From contig OY282355.1 in assembly GCA_958295525.1 (NCBI GenBank), forward strand, positions 248,001 through 312,000: a DNA stretch of 64,000 bases. The letters are read 5' to 3'. The notes below the pieces were generated by a model, which saw only the letters and a list, made by a program, of their open reading frames with translations, was not told the origin of the DNA and searched no databases. This document shows, in pieces, positions 42,603-51,652 of the stretch. Source of the stretch: an uncultured Dehalococcoidia bacterium (GTDB lineage: Bacteria > Chloroflexota > Dehalococcoidia > Lucifugimonadales > Australimonadaceae). Numbering within the stretch: position 1 is the stretch's first letter; each line of letters starts with the position of its first letter. A program made the position numbers and the translations under genes.

Positions 42603-44345
42603 CTATTGCCGGCTCAGCCGCTGGCCCGCGAGCCGCGTGAGCACGACGAGCACGATGATGAGAAGCACCAAGAGCACGCCCGCCGCCGCCGCGAGGTTCA
42701 GCCGCCCTCCGAAGAACTGCTGCCACACGTAGGCCGAGATGATCCGGTTGGAACTCGACTGCAGCAGCAGCGCGACCGTGAGTTCCCGCCCGCTGTGAAT
42801 CGCCACCCACAGCCAGCCCGCCACCAGCGACGGCGTAAGCAGCGGCAGAATGATCCGCCGGAACACGCTGAGCCAGGCGGCGCCGCTCATCGCGCCCGCC
42901 TCCTCCAACTCGCGGTGTATCTGGAACATCGCCCCGTTTGTCGTCCGCGTTCCGTAGGCGATGAACAGCGAAACGTGCGCGATGACGATCAGCCATATCG
43001 TCCCGTAGGCGGGCACCAGAATGAACAGCCCGATGATGAGCCACGCCAGCCCCATCACGATGCCGGGCACCGTGTGCGGCATAAAGGCCAGCATATCCAG
43101 AATGGACTTGCCCCGCGCTCTGCCCCGCACCACGAACCACGAGACGACCGCCGACAGCAGCATCGTAATGGCAGGCACGACGAGAATCAGCATCAGCGAG
43201 TTCCGCAGACCCTGCATGAATTCGTGGCGCCCTGGCCCCGTGAGGATAAAGCGGTAGGCGTCCAAACTGACGAAATCCAGCGCTTTCGGAAGCGGCGCCT
43301 GATAGAACGGAATCAGGCTCGCCCAGAGCAGGATGAACATCGGCAGGCCGAACGTCAGCACGAAGAACAGGATGATGAGCGCCGCGCTGACTCCGCGCCC
43401 CGTGCGCCCCAGTTCGATGCGGCGCGGACGGTAGCCCTTGCCCGTGACCGTGGCGAACCGCTGCTGAATCCGCGTCACGCGGTGATAGATGAATATCCCA
43501 ACGACGCCCAGTATCCCCGCAATCGTCGCCAAACTCGTGGCGAATCCGTAATCCGGCGGCGTCTGGCTCGTCGCGAGATAGATCCGCGTCGCCAGCACGT
43601 GAATGTCGGCGGGCATCCCCATCACGCCCGGAATCTCGAACACGCCGACGGTGGAGGTGGCGATATAGACCACGACGCCAAGTATCCCCGGCGTCATTAT
43701 CGGCAGCGTGACGTGGCGCGCCGTCTTGAACGTCCCCGCCTGCGACATCGCCGCCGCCTCTTCCAGCGACGGGTCCATACTGCGGAAGAGGCCGATCACC
43801 ATCAGAAAGATCGTCGCCGCCAGCCGCAATCCCTCGACGAAGATCATCGCGCCCATCGTGTTCGGATTGAACGGCCCCTTGTCCCAGTCCAGCAGCGCCG
43901 TGAACGGAAGATTCACGAGGCCCGTGCGCGGATTCAGCACCAGCACCCACGCGATGGCGAACATGCTCGCCGGCATCGCGCTGTTGATCACAATCGACAC
44001 GAATCCGAAGTTCCGCAGCGGCGTGTTCGTCCGCTCGATCAGCCACGCGAACCCCACCCCGATCACTAGGCCGACCGCGATGGAGCCGACCGAGAACCAG
44101 AACGTGTTGAGCAGCAACTCGTAGGTGAGCGGATTGGCGAACGTCTCGACGTAGTTGCTGAGCGTGAACGTTCCGCCGCGCTCCCCGGGCCCCGCCGTGC
44201 GGAAACTGAACCACAGCACCAGCACGAGCGGCGCGAGCACGAGAAACGCAAGCAGCGCTCCCAGCCAAGCGAGAACCGCCAGCGCCTGCGGATCCGTCCG
44301 CAGACGCGGACGCAGCGACCGCCCGATTGCGTGCTGCCCGATCAT
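42603..44345 (-). CDS. fbpB: Fused ABC permease, FbpB type
   Basis: The 580-residue protein has about twelve membrane helices in two homologous halves joined by a soluble linker near 290-310. Each half carries the binding-protein-dependent permease loop, for example EEAAAMSQAGTFKTARHVTL in the first half and LEEAGAMSGAAWLSVFRRI in the second. It forms the whole membrane channel alone, as in FbpB/AfuB. Its start at 44345 is 90 nt after the binding-protein gene stop and its end is 15 nt before the ATPase. Confidence 0.9.
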   Translation of the reverse strand: MIGQHAIGRSLRPRLRTDPQALAVLAWLGALLAFLVLAPLVLVLWFSFRTAGPGERGGTFTLSNYVETFANPLTYELLLNTFWFSVGSIAVGLVIGVGFAWLIERTNTPLRNFGFVSIVINSAMPASMFAIAWVLVLNPRTGLVNLPFTALLDWDKGPFNPNTMGAMIFVEGLRLAATIFLMVIGLFRSMDPSLEEAAAMSQAGTFKTARHVTLPIMTPGILGVVVYIATSTVGVFEIPGVMGMPADIHVLATRIYLATSQTPPDYGFATSLATIAGILGVVGIFIYHRVTRIQQRFATVTGKGYRPRRIELGRTGRGVSAALIILFFVLTFGLPMFILLWASLIPFYQAPLPKALDFVSLDAYRFILTGPGRHEFMQGLRNSLMLILVVPAITMLLSAVVSWFVVRGRARGKSILDMLAFMPHTVPGIVMGLAWLIIGLFILVPAYGTIWLIVIAHVSLFIAYGTRTTNGAMFQIHRELEEAGAMSGAAWLSVFRRIILPLLTPSLVAGWLWVAIHSGRELTVALLLQSSSNRIISAYVWQQFFGGRLNLAAAAGVLLVLLIIVLVVLTRLAGQRLSRQ

Positions 44346-44434
44346 TGTCTCCGCTCGCTCCCCTCAGAGCGGCGCGGAGGAAGCGGCGCCCGGCCAAACC
44401 GGGCAGCCGCCCCGCTCCGCGCCTGTTGCGCGGC

Positions 44435-45604
44435 CTAGCCCGTCGGCAGGCCGATCGCTTCCAAGTACCTGTTCGTGAGCCTGCCGAAGTGGTCGTTCAA
44501 CTCAGTCCCCGGCGCCACGATGGCGGAGCCCTTGGACTTCATCAGCCTCGCGTACTCCGTGTCTTCCGACAGCGTCAGGTCGGACGTCGGGCGCACCTGC
44601 GTCCAGAGCGCGCGGCCCTCCGGCCCCATCAGGAACGCCGCGAACAACTTGGCCGCGTTCGGGTTCGGCGAGCCCTTCGGCACAAAGTGATGCACCGGCT
44701 CCACCGACACGACCTCGACCGGCACGACGTCGAGCGGCGCGCCGTCCTCCCGCAGGTTCTCGAACGAACTCAGGTTGATCTCCAGCGCGCACGACACCTC
44801 GCCCGACGCCACGAGGTCGCCGACCGTGCCGTTCCCGCGCTGCGGGCGCAGGTTGTTCGCCTTCACGTCCGCCAGATACGCCGCGACCCGGTCTTCGTCC
44901 CACAACTGCGGGCGCGAGTTCCCGTACTCCGGAATGTTCGTGAGGTAGATGAACCCCTTCAGCCGGTTCTCCACCACGATCTCCCCGTCGAAGCGCGGGG
45001 CGAGCAGATCCTCGTAGGACGTGGGGAACTCGCTCCCCGGGAGCCTGTCCGTATTGCAGATCGGCGCGTGCGGCACGCCCACCTTCAGGAAGATGCGGTT
45101 GTCGGAATACACCAAGTTGGGGTCGACGTCGAGGAACTCGACGATGTCTGTCAGGTCTTCCGCCAAGCCCTCGTTGACCACGCGGTTGTCCCGACCGGGG
45201 TCGGTGACGTCGACTGTGACGCGTCCGGCCCCCGCCTCCGCGAAGAGGCGCGTGCGGAGTTCGGCGCTGTTCGCCGTGATCAACTCCACCCGCACGCCCG
45301 GGTAGCGCGCTTGGAAGGCGTTGATGATCGCCGTCGTCCGCTCCTCCGTGTCGGTCGTCGCCCAGACGATTCTTTCCTCTTCCTGCGCCGCCGCGTACAA
45401 ACTCTCCAGCAACGTCGGCTCCGGCGTCGGAGTGGCCGTGGCCTGCTGCATCGCCGTCGCCGCCGGAATCGGCGTCGCCGTGGGCGCGGGCGTCGGCGTC
45501 GGGTCGCTCCCGCACGCCGCCAGCAGCCCCGCCAGCGCAAGGACGGCCGCCGCCAGCGCCGCCGCCGATGCTCTCGTTCTTCTTCCGACCGCTCTCCTGC
45601 TCAT
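44435..45604 (-). CDS. fbpA: Iron(III)-type ABC substrate-binding lipoprotein
   Basis: The 389-residue protein starts at ATG 45604 (GGGAGG six bases upstream) with a lipoprotein signal ending AGLLAACGSD, then a PTPT-rich linker (about 35-65). The rest is a periplasmic binding fold, FbpA/AfuA like, with YAAAQEEERIVWATTD, PVEVVSVEPVHHFVPKG and SPNPNAAKLFAAFL. It would catch an iron complex or similar ligand outside the membrane and pass it to FbpB. Four 14-bp repeats precede the ribosome site (45624-45679). Confidence 0.87.
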   Translation of the reverse strand: MSRRAVGRRTRASAAALAAAVLALAGLLAACGSDPTPTPAPTATPIPAATAMQQATATPTPEPTLLESLYAAAQEEERIVWATTDTEERTTAIINAFQARYPGVRVELITANSAELRTRLFAEAGAGRVTVDVTDPGRDNRVVNEGLAEDLTDIVEFLDVDPNLVYSDNRIFLKVGVPHAPICNTDRLPGSEFPTSYEDLLAPRFDGEIVVENRLKGFIYLTNIPEYGNSRPQLWDEDRVAAYLADVKANNLRPQRGNGTVGDLVASGEVSCALEINLSSFENLREDGAPLDVVPVEVVSVEPVHHFVPKGSPNPNAAKLFAAFLMGPEGRALWTQVRPTSDLTLSEDTEYARLMKSKGSAIVAPGTELNDHFGRLTNRYLEAIGLPTG

Positions 45605-45623
45605 AGCATCCTCCCTTGACGAT

Positions 45624-45679
45624 CTTGCCTCAACGACCTTGCCCCGACAACCTTGCCCCGACAACCTTGCCTCGGCGAC
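45624..45679. repeat. Four 14-bp tandem repeats before the binding-protein gene
   Basis: Consecutive copies of a 14-bp unit, plus-strand form CTTGCCCCGACAAC (two exact, two with three or four changes), end 20 bp before the ABC binding-protein ATG. A fifth partial copy follows. Could be a regulator-binding array. Confidence 0.75.
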
Positions 45680-45825
45680 CTTGACGATGAAACGCCTTTG
45701 GCCGCTTGCTCGCTCCGCAACGCCCGCCTTCCGCGAACGCTCCATAACGAAACCGAACGCCCTCAGCGCATTTGCATACGCAACCTAGCGCTCCGCGCCC
45801 TCCGCGTCAACGCCTCGCCTTCCGT

Positions 45826-46100
45826 CGTCATTCCCGCGTAGGCGGGAATCCCGCCCCTTGCCCGTCATTCCCGCGTAGGCGGGAACCTCGCCCCTTGCTC
45901 CGTCGTTCCCGCGCAGGCGGGAATCCAGCGGCGCGCAAGCGCCCCTTCTCCGTCATTCCTGCGTAGGCGGGAATCCAGCGGCGCGCAAGCGCCGGACGGG
46001 GCGCGTAGCGCCTCGTCTCCAAATTACCCCACGCGCCCCGTCATTCCCGCGAAAGCGGGAACCTACTGGTGCCCCGTCGTTCCCGCGTAGGCGGGAATCG
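45826..46100. repeat. REP-like palindrome cluster
   Basis: About six copies of the ATTCCCGCGTAGGCGGGAAT element between the convergently read regions, with a GGACGGGGCGCG inverted segment as in the 7.4-kb cluster. No gene in 45680-46146. Confidence 0.9.
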
Positions 46101-46146
46101 CGCACGCGGGGAATTTCGGATGCGCGGCGCGGGGCGTCGTTTCCGC

Positions 46147-46899
46147 CTACTCTATGGCGAACACGACCCCCACGCGGGCGCTCACCTCGTACTCGCCGGG
46201 GAAGAGTTGGGTCGGGGCGGGCGCGGCCTCCGCCGCCGCGAACTGAATCCGCGCATCGGCGACGGGGTAGGGGCTGAAGTCGACCTCCTGCACGCCCGAG
46301 ACGCGCCCCCGCGCGACGCCCAACTGCTCGGCGTAGAGGTCGGCCCTCGCTTTGGCGTCCTCGATGGCGTTGATGCGCGCCTGCCGCTCCAGCGCCGCCG
46401 TGTCCTCCACGCGGAAGGAGACGCCGTCGACGCGGGTCGCGTCGCCTCCCGCCGCCGCCGCCCGGTCCAGCAGCGAGCCGACGCCGTTCAGGTCGCGCGC
46501 GGTCACGCTGATCGTGTTCGTCACGCGGTAGCCGATCAGTTCCTGCCGGTCGCTGCGGTAGTCGTAGCGCGGGCTGATGGAGAAAGAGGACGTCCGAACG
46601 TCGGCGTCGGCGACGCCCGCTTCGCGGAGTTCCGCCGCGACCGCCGCGATGGCGCGGGCGGCTTCTTCGCGCGCGTCCGCCACGCTTTCGGCGAGCGCCT
46701 CGACGCCGAGCGCGATGACTGCGATGTCGGGCTCGCCCGACGCCGTTCCGTAGCCGGTGACGCTGATGCCGCGCTGCGCTGCGGCGTCCGTGTCCGCGTC
46801 CCCGCCGTCGCCGGAGCATCCCGCCGCCAAAGCGGCGAGGGCCAGCGCCGCGCCGAGAACGGCGGGCCATCGGGCTATTCGGATTGATCGCGCGCTCAT
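46147..46899 (-). CDS. SIMPL-domain (DUF541) lipoprotein
   Basis: The 250-residue protein starts at ATG 46899 with GGAGGAGAG upstream. It has a lipoprotein signal (LAALAAGCSGD) and then the SIMPL domain from about 45: ISVTGYGTASGEPDIAVIAL, RTSSFSISPRYDYRSD, YRVTNTISVTARDL and a C-terminal EVSARVGVVFAIE. Members sit in the periplasm or outside and are linked to stress and interleukin-like kinase contact in eukaryotes; bacterial role is unclear. It stands alone. Confidence 0.88.
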   Translation of the reverse strand: MSARSIRIARWPAVLGAALALAALAAGCSGDGGDADTDAAAQRGISVTGYGTASGEPDIAVIALGVEALAESVADAREEAARAIAAVAAELREAGVADADVRTSSFSISPRYDYRSDRQELIGYRVTNTISVTARDLNGVGSLLDRAAAAGGDATRVDGVSFRVEDTAALERQARINAIEDAKARADLYAEQLGVARGRVSGVQEVDFSPYPVADARIQFAAAEAAPAPTQLFPGEYEVSARVGVVFAIE

Positions 46900-47237
46900 C
46901 GCTTCTCTCCTCCGTGAAACCTTTGCATACCTATCGCCCTGCCCGTCCCGCCCCATCGTCGTTCCCTGCCCCGTCATTCCCGCGCAGGCGGGAATCTCGC
47001 CCTGCGCCCCGTCGTTCCCGCACCCTGTCCCGTTATTCCCGCGAAGGCGGGAATAACGCCTGACTCCCCTCTCGATGGCGAGAGGCGGGACAGGACGATG
47101 GCGGTTTCGTTGTCCAACTACATTAACGCGGCGCGGGGGCGTTCGGTTTCATACAGGGACGCCGCCCCATTCTAGCCTATCCGTTCCCGCCGCTATAATG
47201 GGCGCCGGGCCCCTCACACGAGGCGCCTCTTCCGCCA
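46900..47237. other. Gap with REP-like elements and a -10 box
   Basis: REP-like copies at about 46972-46999 and 47029-47058. TATAAT at 47194-47199 is a perfect -10 for the signal peptidase gene; no clear -35. I see no gene here. Confidence 0.6.
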
Positions 47238-47813
47238 ATGAAGCCGTTCATCCGCGAATCCATCCAGACCGCCGCGCTGCTGACGTTCCTTCTGCTCCTG
47301 ATGCAGGGGGGCCTGCAGAACTACCGGGTGGAAGGCTCCAGCATGTTCCCGCTGCTGGAGTCGTCCGACGGCGTGTTCGTCAACAAGTTGTCCTACCTGC
47401 GGGTGGACGCGGCGCGGGCGGCGCGCTGGATTCCCGGGCTCGGCGCGGAGGAAGGCGAGCAGTGGCGTCCGTTCGGCGAGCCGGAGCGCGGCGACGTGGT
47501 CGTGTTCCGCTGGCCGCGCGACGAGCGGCAGTATTTCGTGAAGCGCGTGATCGGTTTGCCGGGCGACGAGATACGCATACGCCGCGGCGAGGTCTATCGC
47601 AACGGCGAGTTGCTCGACGAGCCCTACGTGGAGCGTCCCTCCGGCGAGACCATCGTGGAGCGCGTCGTGCCCGAAGGGCAATACTACGTGCTGGGCGACA
47701 ACCGGGCGCAAAGCGACGACTCGCGCCGGTGGGGCGGCGTGCCGGAGGAGAACATCGTCGGCAGGGTTTGGCTCGCCTACTGGCCGCTGAACCGGCTGCA
47801 ACTCCTCCGCTAG
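47238..47813 (+). CDS. lepB: Signal peptidase I
   Basis: The 191-residue protein has one N-terminal membrane helix (about 8-24), then the catalytic serine in VEGSSMFPLL near residue 36 and the general-base lysine in YFVKRVIGLPGD near 98. Box D/E LGDNRAQSDDSR near 153 completes the signature. It cleaves signal peptides from exported proteins, such as those of the SIMPL and ABC genes here. Length matches the short Gram-positive-like form. Perfect TATAAT lies 39 nt upstream of the ATG. Confidence 0.92.
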   Translation: MKPFIRESIQTAALLTFLLLLMQGGLQNYRVEGSSMFPLLESSDGVFVNKLSYLRVDAARAARWIPGLGAEEGEQWRPFGEPERGDVVVFRWPRDERQYFVKRVIGLPGDEIRIRRGEVYRNGELLDEPYVERPSGETIVERVVPEGQYYVLGDNRAQSDDSRRWGGVPEENIVGRVWLAYWPLNRLQLLR

Positions 47814-47845
47814 CCCGCGCCGGAGAACGCGGCTTGGCTTGCGGC

Positions 47846-47934
47846 GGGCTTGCCGATTCGCCGGTAGGCTTGCCGATTTTGCGGTAGCGCGCCGATTCGC
47901 CGGTGGGCTTGCCGGTTTTGCGATAGGCTTAAGA
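47846..47934. repeat. Degenerate 20-bp tandem repeats
   Basis: Four copies of about 20 bp with alternating cores GATTCGCCGGT and GATTTTGCGGT, each starting near GGCTTGCC, just before the tRNA. Confidence 0.7.
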
Positions 47935-47940
47935 GACGCC

Positions 47941-48015
47941 GCCCCCGTAGCTCAACGGCAGAGCGCCGGGCTTTTAACCCGGGCGTTACAGGTTCGAGTC
48001 CTGTCGGGGGCACCA
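47941..48015 (+). tRNA. trnK: tRNA-Lys (anticodon UUU), CCA encoded
   Basis: A 75-nt tRNA. Acceptor arms GCCCCCG and CGGGGGC pair fully, the D arm GCTC/GAGC, anticodon loop CTTTTAA with anticodon TTT, T arm ACAGG/CCTGT with TTCGAGT loop. Discriminator A then CCA at 48013-48015. No pathology is seen. Confidence 0.97.
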
Positions 48016-48020
48016 CTTTC

Positions 48021-48050
48021 ATCGTCGTTCCCGCGTAGGCGGGAACCTCG
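48021..48050. repeat. REP-like palindrome
   Basis: One GTTCCCGCGTAGGCGGGAAC copy directly after the tRNA. Confidence 0.85.
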
Positions 48051-48152
48051 CATCTCGGACAGGGGGGCCGCCCCCAGTCCGCGCCGCGCTTTGGGCGGGC
48101 GGCGGAGATTGCGGGAAGGTCTTCGATGCGAGAGGACGGGGCGGCGGCGTAG

Positions 48153-48158
48153 TACACT
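48153..48158 (+). promoter_or_regulatory. -10 box for the coiled-coil gene at 48178
   Basis: TACACT, 19 nt before the ATG. Leader about 12 nt containing GTGGAG. Confidence 0.4.
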
Positions 48159-48177
48159 GGATGTGGAGCATGCCGAG

Positions 48178-48882
48178 ATGACCGCAACGCCCATCGCCAC
48201 CGTAGAAGACCTGATGCGCGCGCTCGATGAGAACCCCGAGTGGGTGGAGGCTCTGCGCGTCCGTCTGCTCACGCGGGAACTTCTCGAACTGCCGCAGCGG
48301 TTCACTGAGATGGCCGCCACCGCTGCGGAGATGCAGCGGCAGTTCGCTGTGATCCAGCGGCAGTTCGCCGAAATGCAGAACGAGTTCGCTGAGATGCGGC
48401 GGGAGTTCGCCGAGATGCGGTCCATTCAGCAGAGGCTGCAGGACGACGTCTCGCCGATCAAGGGGGCGCACGCCCGCAGCGTCGCCATCGAGAACGCCGT
48501 CTTCCTCGCGCAGGATATGGGATTGCGGCTGACGCGCATCCTGAGCCGGGAGGATCTCGCCGCGCTCTTGCGCGCAGGAGACGTCGGCGACACGCCGGCC
48601 AACGTCATTCGCAGTTTCCGCAACGCCGACCTCGTTATGGAAACCGCCGACGAGTCCGGCGCGGACTGCTACGTGGCGCTGGAGGTTTCCTACACCGCAA
48701 ACGGACGCGACACGATACGGTCCGTTCGCAACGCCGGTCTTTTGGCGCGGCTGACGGGCAAGTCCGCCCGAGCCGCCGTGGCGGGCTTTCGCTTGGACAA
48801 CGAGATACGCAGCCCTCTGGACTCAGGCGAAGTTTTCTGGCATCAACTCGACGTGGAAGCGGCGTATCTCCCCGCCGAGTGA
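48178..48882 (+). CDS. Coiled-coil plus PD-(D/E)XK-like domain protein
   Basis: The 234-residue protein starts at ATG 48178; a longer frame overlaps the tRNA and is rejected. Residues 40-85 form heptads (QFAEMQ, EFAEMR) encoded by 21-bp repeats. The C-terminal half resembles DUF3782-like PD-(D/E)XK proteins, with ALEVSYTANGRD near 180 and an Asp in ADCYVALEV as candidate metal ligands. Such proteins are common in Chloroflexota and cyanobacteria as orphan nucleases of unknown target. Catalysis is inferred, not shown. Confidence 0.68.
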   Translation: MTATPIATVEDLMRALDENPEWVEALRVRLLTRELLELPQRFTEMAATAAEMQRQFAVIQRQFAEMQNEFAEMRREFAEMRSIQQRLQDDVSPIKGAHARSVAIENAVFLAQDMGLRLTRILSREDLAALLRAGDVGDTPANVIRSFRNADLVMETADESGADCYVALEVSYTANGRDTIRSVRNAGLLARLTGKSARAAVAGFRLDNEIRSPLDSGEVFWHQLDVEAAYLPAE

Positions 48883-48969
48883 CGGCGCCTGCCGCCGACG
48901 CGGGCATAGCGCGTCCCCGTAGGTTCCCGCCTATGCGGGAACGGTGGAGGGCGGGCGGGAGGCGCCTCG

Positions 48970-50823
48970 CTAACTGGCCTGGTTCCGCTGGTGCGGGCCG
49001 ATGTAGCCCATAATCACCTTTTTCATCTCGCTGTCCCAGGCGAACGCCATGCGGATGGAGTACTGGGGGTTGCCGCTGGTGCCCTTGCGGAGGTGCTGGG
49101 TGAGTTCGTAGGTCGCCCCGTTGTGCTCCGCCTTGTACCACTCGGGATACATTCCCATCGTCACGTAGGACTGGTGCGGCACGTAGGCCCAGCCGGAGCA
49201 CGCCTCCCTGAGGAGGATGTCCAGGTCGGGGTCGGAGCCGGTGGGGTTGGCGCGGATGTTGTGGTACTCCGTGGCGAGCCACGCCAGGGCGTCGTAGACC
49301 TCGCCGGGGCGCTGGAAGGCGGCGTCCTTGTTCGACTTGGAGTTCAAGGCGAACACCAACTGATCGGGGAAGCGGGCTTCCGCCGCGGCGATGGCGTCGC
49401 GCACGCTGTTGATCGGCGGCGGTTCTTCCTCGTCGTCTTGCCCCTGCATAGCGACGGCGGTCTTGCGCCACGACTCCTCGCGCTGGCGGCTCTCGTAGAG
49501 TTCCTGCTTCAGGTTGCTGATCTCCTCGCCCTGGTTCTCCTTCTCCGTCCGCAACTTGTCGTAGGAGAGTTGGAGCGTGTCGCGGGCTTGGGCGACCCGC
49601 GCGTTCTCGGCGGCGAGTTCGTCTTTTTCGCCGCGCAGTTTGTCCTGCGCCTGGCGGAGCGCGTCGAGCGTCTGCTTCACGCGCTCGTGCTCGGCGGCGA
49701 GTTCGTTCTTCTCCGACTCCAGCGCCGCATGGGCGTCGGCGGACACGCCGCCGTCGTCTTTGTCGGCTTTGTCCGTGGAACCGAGTCCGGGGAAGACCGG
49801 CTCGTCCGGCGCCTCCATTAACTCGTTCCAATCCTCAACGAGTTTCAGGATGTCCGCCTCGTACTCTTGGCGCTTGCCCGCGCGCGCCAGTTCCTCGTCG
49901 CGCGTGGACGCCTGCGGGCGCACTTCCTTGTACGCATAGAGCGCGGCGCGCAACTTGCCCGCGATTTCCGCCGCCTGTTCTAAGACGCTCGATTTGCCCG
50001 ACGCCTGTTCGAGCCACGAACTCACGTCCACGCCCAGGTACTGCATCTCCTCCTCGAACGGCTCCGACACTTCGTTGAGCGCGCGCGCCAGGAGTTCCTT
50101 CCGCTCCTTCTCGCCGTCTTCGATGGCCTTCTGGCTGATCGCAAACGCGGCGGTGATGAACTTCAGCGCCTCGCTCCATTCCGGCGCGTTGGGCGGCAGA
50201 TCGGTCAACTTGTCCAGCCATTCGGAGAAGAGAGGAGACCTGATCCGCGATTCGGATTCGGGGAACCTGCCGGAGAGCAGGCAAAGCATCAGCGCGACGT
50301 CGTTCTCGTTGAACTCGGCGTCGGCGTGCCGCTCCATAACCGCGTCCCGCTCTTCCATGCACTGGGACATCGGCCAGATAGCATCGACCGTCTCGCGCTT
50401 GGGGTCGTAGTCGACGGGGACGTCTTGGGCTTCGAGCCGCTCGCGGACGGCGGCGGCGAGGTCGTCATTGGACTCCGACCAGACTCGGAGGGCGAGAGCC
50501 GCAAGTTTGTCGTTGCCGCGCGCCAGGGCTCCGCAGACCGGGCCGACGAGCCGCGCGACCGGGGCGAGACTCGCCTTCCTGAATCCGTCCACCCCTATGC
50601 GGGGCTCGTTGTCAATAGCGGCGTTGAGCGCGTCACGAACGCCTTTGGCGATCTTGGGGCGGCTTTGCAGGACCGAGGCGACCACCGACTCCGTCCACTC
50701 GCGGCTGTCGCCGATTACGAAAAATAACCCGTGGATTGGCGCGCTTCTCTTTGATCCGGTGGTCATCGAGGCTCCTCTCTGCGCTATGCCGAGCGCGCTC
50801 TTCGGCGCGGCGTTCGTCGTCAT
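48970..50823 (-). CDS. Large coiled-coil protein, uncharacterised
   Basis: The 617-residue protein starts at ATG 50823 with a textbook AAGGAGG site. Its N-terminal 330 residues are helical. A charged coiled coil spans about 360-470 (KNELAAEHERVKQTLDALR and similar heptads). A compact C-terminal domain (about 490-617) contains GSDPDLDILLREACSGW and ends KKVIMGYIGPHQ. The upstream methyltransferase stop overlaps its start (ATGA), so the two are co-translated. Long coils with a small end domain occur in phage-sensing and in chromosome-organising proteins; no family is recognised. Role unknown. Confidence 0.68.
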   Translation of the reverse strand: MTTNAAPKSALGIAQRGASMTTGSKRSAPIHGLFFVIGDSREWTESVVASVLQSRPKIAKGVRDALNAAIDNEPRIGVDGFRKASLAPVARLVGPVCGALARGNDKLAALALRVWSESNDDLAAAVRERLEAQDVPVDYDPKRETVDAIWPMSQCMEERDAVMERHADAEFNENDVALMLCLLSGRFPESESRIRSPLFSEWLDKLTDLPPNAPEWSEALKFITAAFAISQKAIEDGEKERKELLARALNEVSEPFEEEMQYLGVDVSSWLEQASGKSSVLEQAAEIAGKLRAALYAYKEVRPQASTRDEELARAGKRQEYEADILKLVEDWNELMEAPDEPVFPGLGSTDKADKDDGGVSADAHAALESEKNELAAEHERVKQTLDALRQAQDKLRGEKDELAAENARVAQARDTLQLSYDKLRTEKENQGEEISNLKQELYESRQREESWRKTAVAMQGQDDEEEPPPINSVRDAIAAAEARFPDQLVFALNSKSNKDAAFQRPGEVYDALAWLATEYHNIRANPTGSDPDLDILLREACSGWAYVPHQSYVTMGMYPEWYKAEHNGATYELTQHLRKGTSGNPQYSIRMAFAWDSEMKKVIMGYIGPHQRNQAS

Positions 50824-51644
50824 TGCGTTCCTCCTTGCTCCGTCTCCGGTTGGGGAGCGGGCGCGGCCTGCGGTTTCACGGCCTTCATTGCAAGTATAGG
50901 CCAAAAGAAGCGAACGGCGCCGCTCTCTTCCGGCGCGATTCCAAATGCTTCCCTGGCGGACGGGGGCGCGCCGGCGAGCGCGCGCCCCAAGCGCGCGGCC
51001 TCATCTTCCGCCATTCCCGCCCGTTCCGTCCAGTCCGGATACTCCAAGTCCACGCGGGACAGGCCGGACTCGACGACGCGGAGGCCGGCGCGGCGGGCGG
51101 CCTCGACCCATTCGTCCGCGGGCAGATTGCGCGCGTGCGAGGGGTCGCGCCATACCTCGATTTCGTGCATCCACGCGGCGGCTTCGGGATCGTCCGGCGA
51201 CACGGTGTCGATCAGGATCAGTTCGCCGTCCGGCGCGAGGATGCGGGCGGACTCCGCGAGCCATGCGTCCACGTTCAGGAAGTGGTGCGCGGCGGTGCGG
51301 CAGACGATGAGGTCAACCGAGCCGTCGCAGAAGGGGAGCGACTCGGCGGCGGCGAGCGCCAGTTCGGTTCCGGGCGCGCCGCGCTCGGTTCGGAGCGACC
51401 GCGCTTGCTCCAGCATCTCCGGCGTGACGTCGGTCGCGATCACGCGGCCGCACTGCCCGGCGACCGCGAACGCGGAGAAGCCCGGGCCTGCGCCGACGTC
51501 GACCGCGACGCCGTAGCGCCGGGGACTGAGGAACGCCGCGGCGGAGACGAGGCTTCCGCCTCGGGCGTGCGTCTTGCTGTCGCGGTAGGAGGCGGCGAGG
51601 CGTCCGAATTGGCGCTGCGGCGCGCGCGCGGGCTGCGTCGTCAT
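50820..51644 (-). CDS. Class I SAM-dependent methyltransferase (UbiE-like)
   Basis: The 274-residue protein has the SAM motif VDVGAGPGFSAFAV near residue 47, an acidic DVTPEML near 71 and LILIDTVSPDD near 141, as in Ubi-type small-molecule methyltransferases. Its stop overlaps the start of the coiled-coil gene. The C-terminus is a Pro/Ala/Gln-rich tail. Substrate cannot be told. It is preceded by a small membrane-protein gene and a lactate permease on the same strand. Confidence 0.83.
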   Translation of the reverse strand: MTTQPARAPQRQFGRLAASYRDSKTHARGGSLVSAAAFLSPRRYGVAVDVGAGPGFSAFAVAGQCGRVIATDVTPEMLEQARSLRTERGAPGTELALAAAESLPFCDGSVDLIVCRTAAHHFLNVDAWLAESARILAPDGELILIDTVSPDDPEAAAWMHEIEVWRDPSHARNLPADEWVEAARRAGLRVVESGLSRVDLEYPDWTERAGMAEDEAARLGRALAGAPPSAREAFGIAPEESGAVRFFWPILAMKAVKPQAAPAPQPETEQGGTQ

Positions 51645-51652
51645 TCGCGCTC

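Noticed and set aside
41463-44069. 868-codon plus-strand frame opposite the ABC transporter
   Set aside because: Arg/His-rich shadow of the ATPase and permease.
47059-47190. Possible gene before the signal peptidase
   Set aside because: Only Arg-rich frames without ribosome site or family resemblance.
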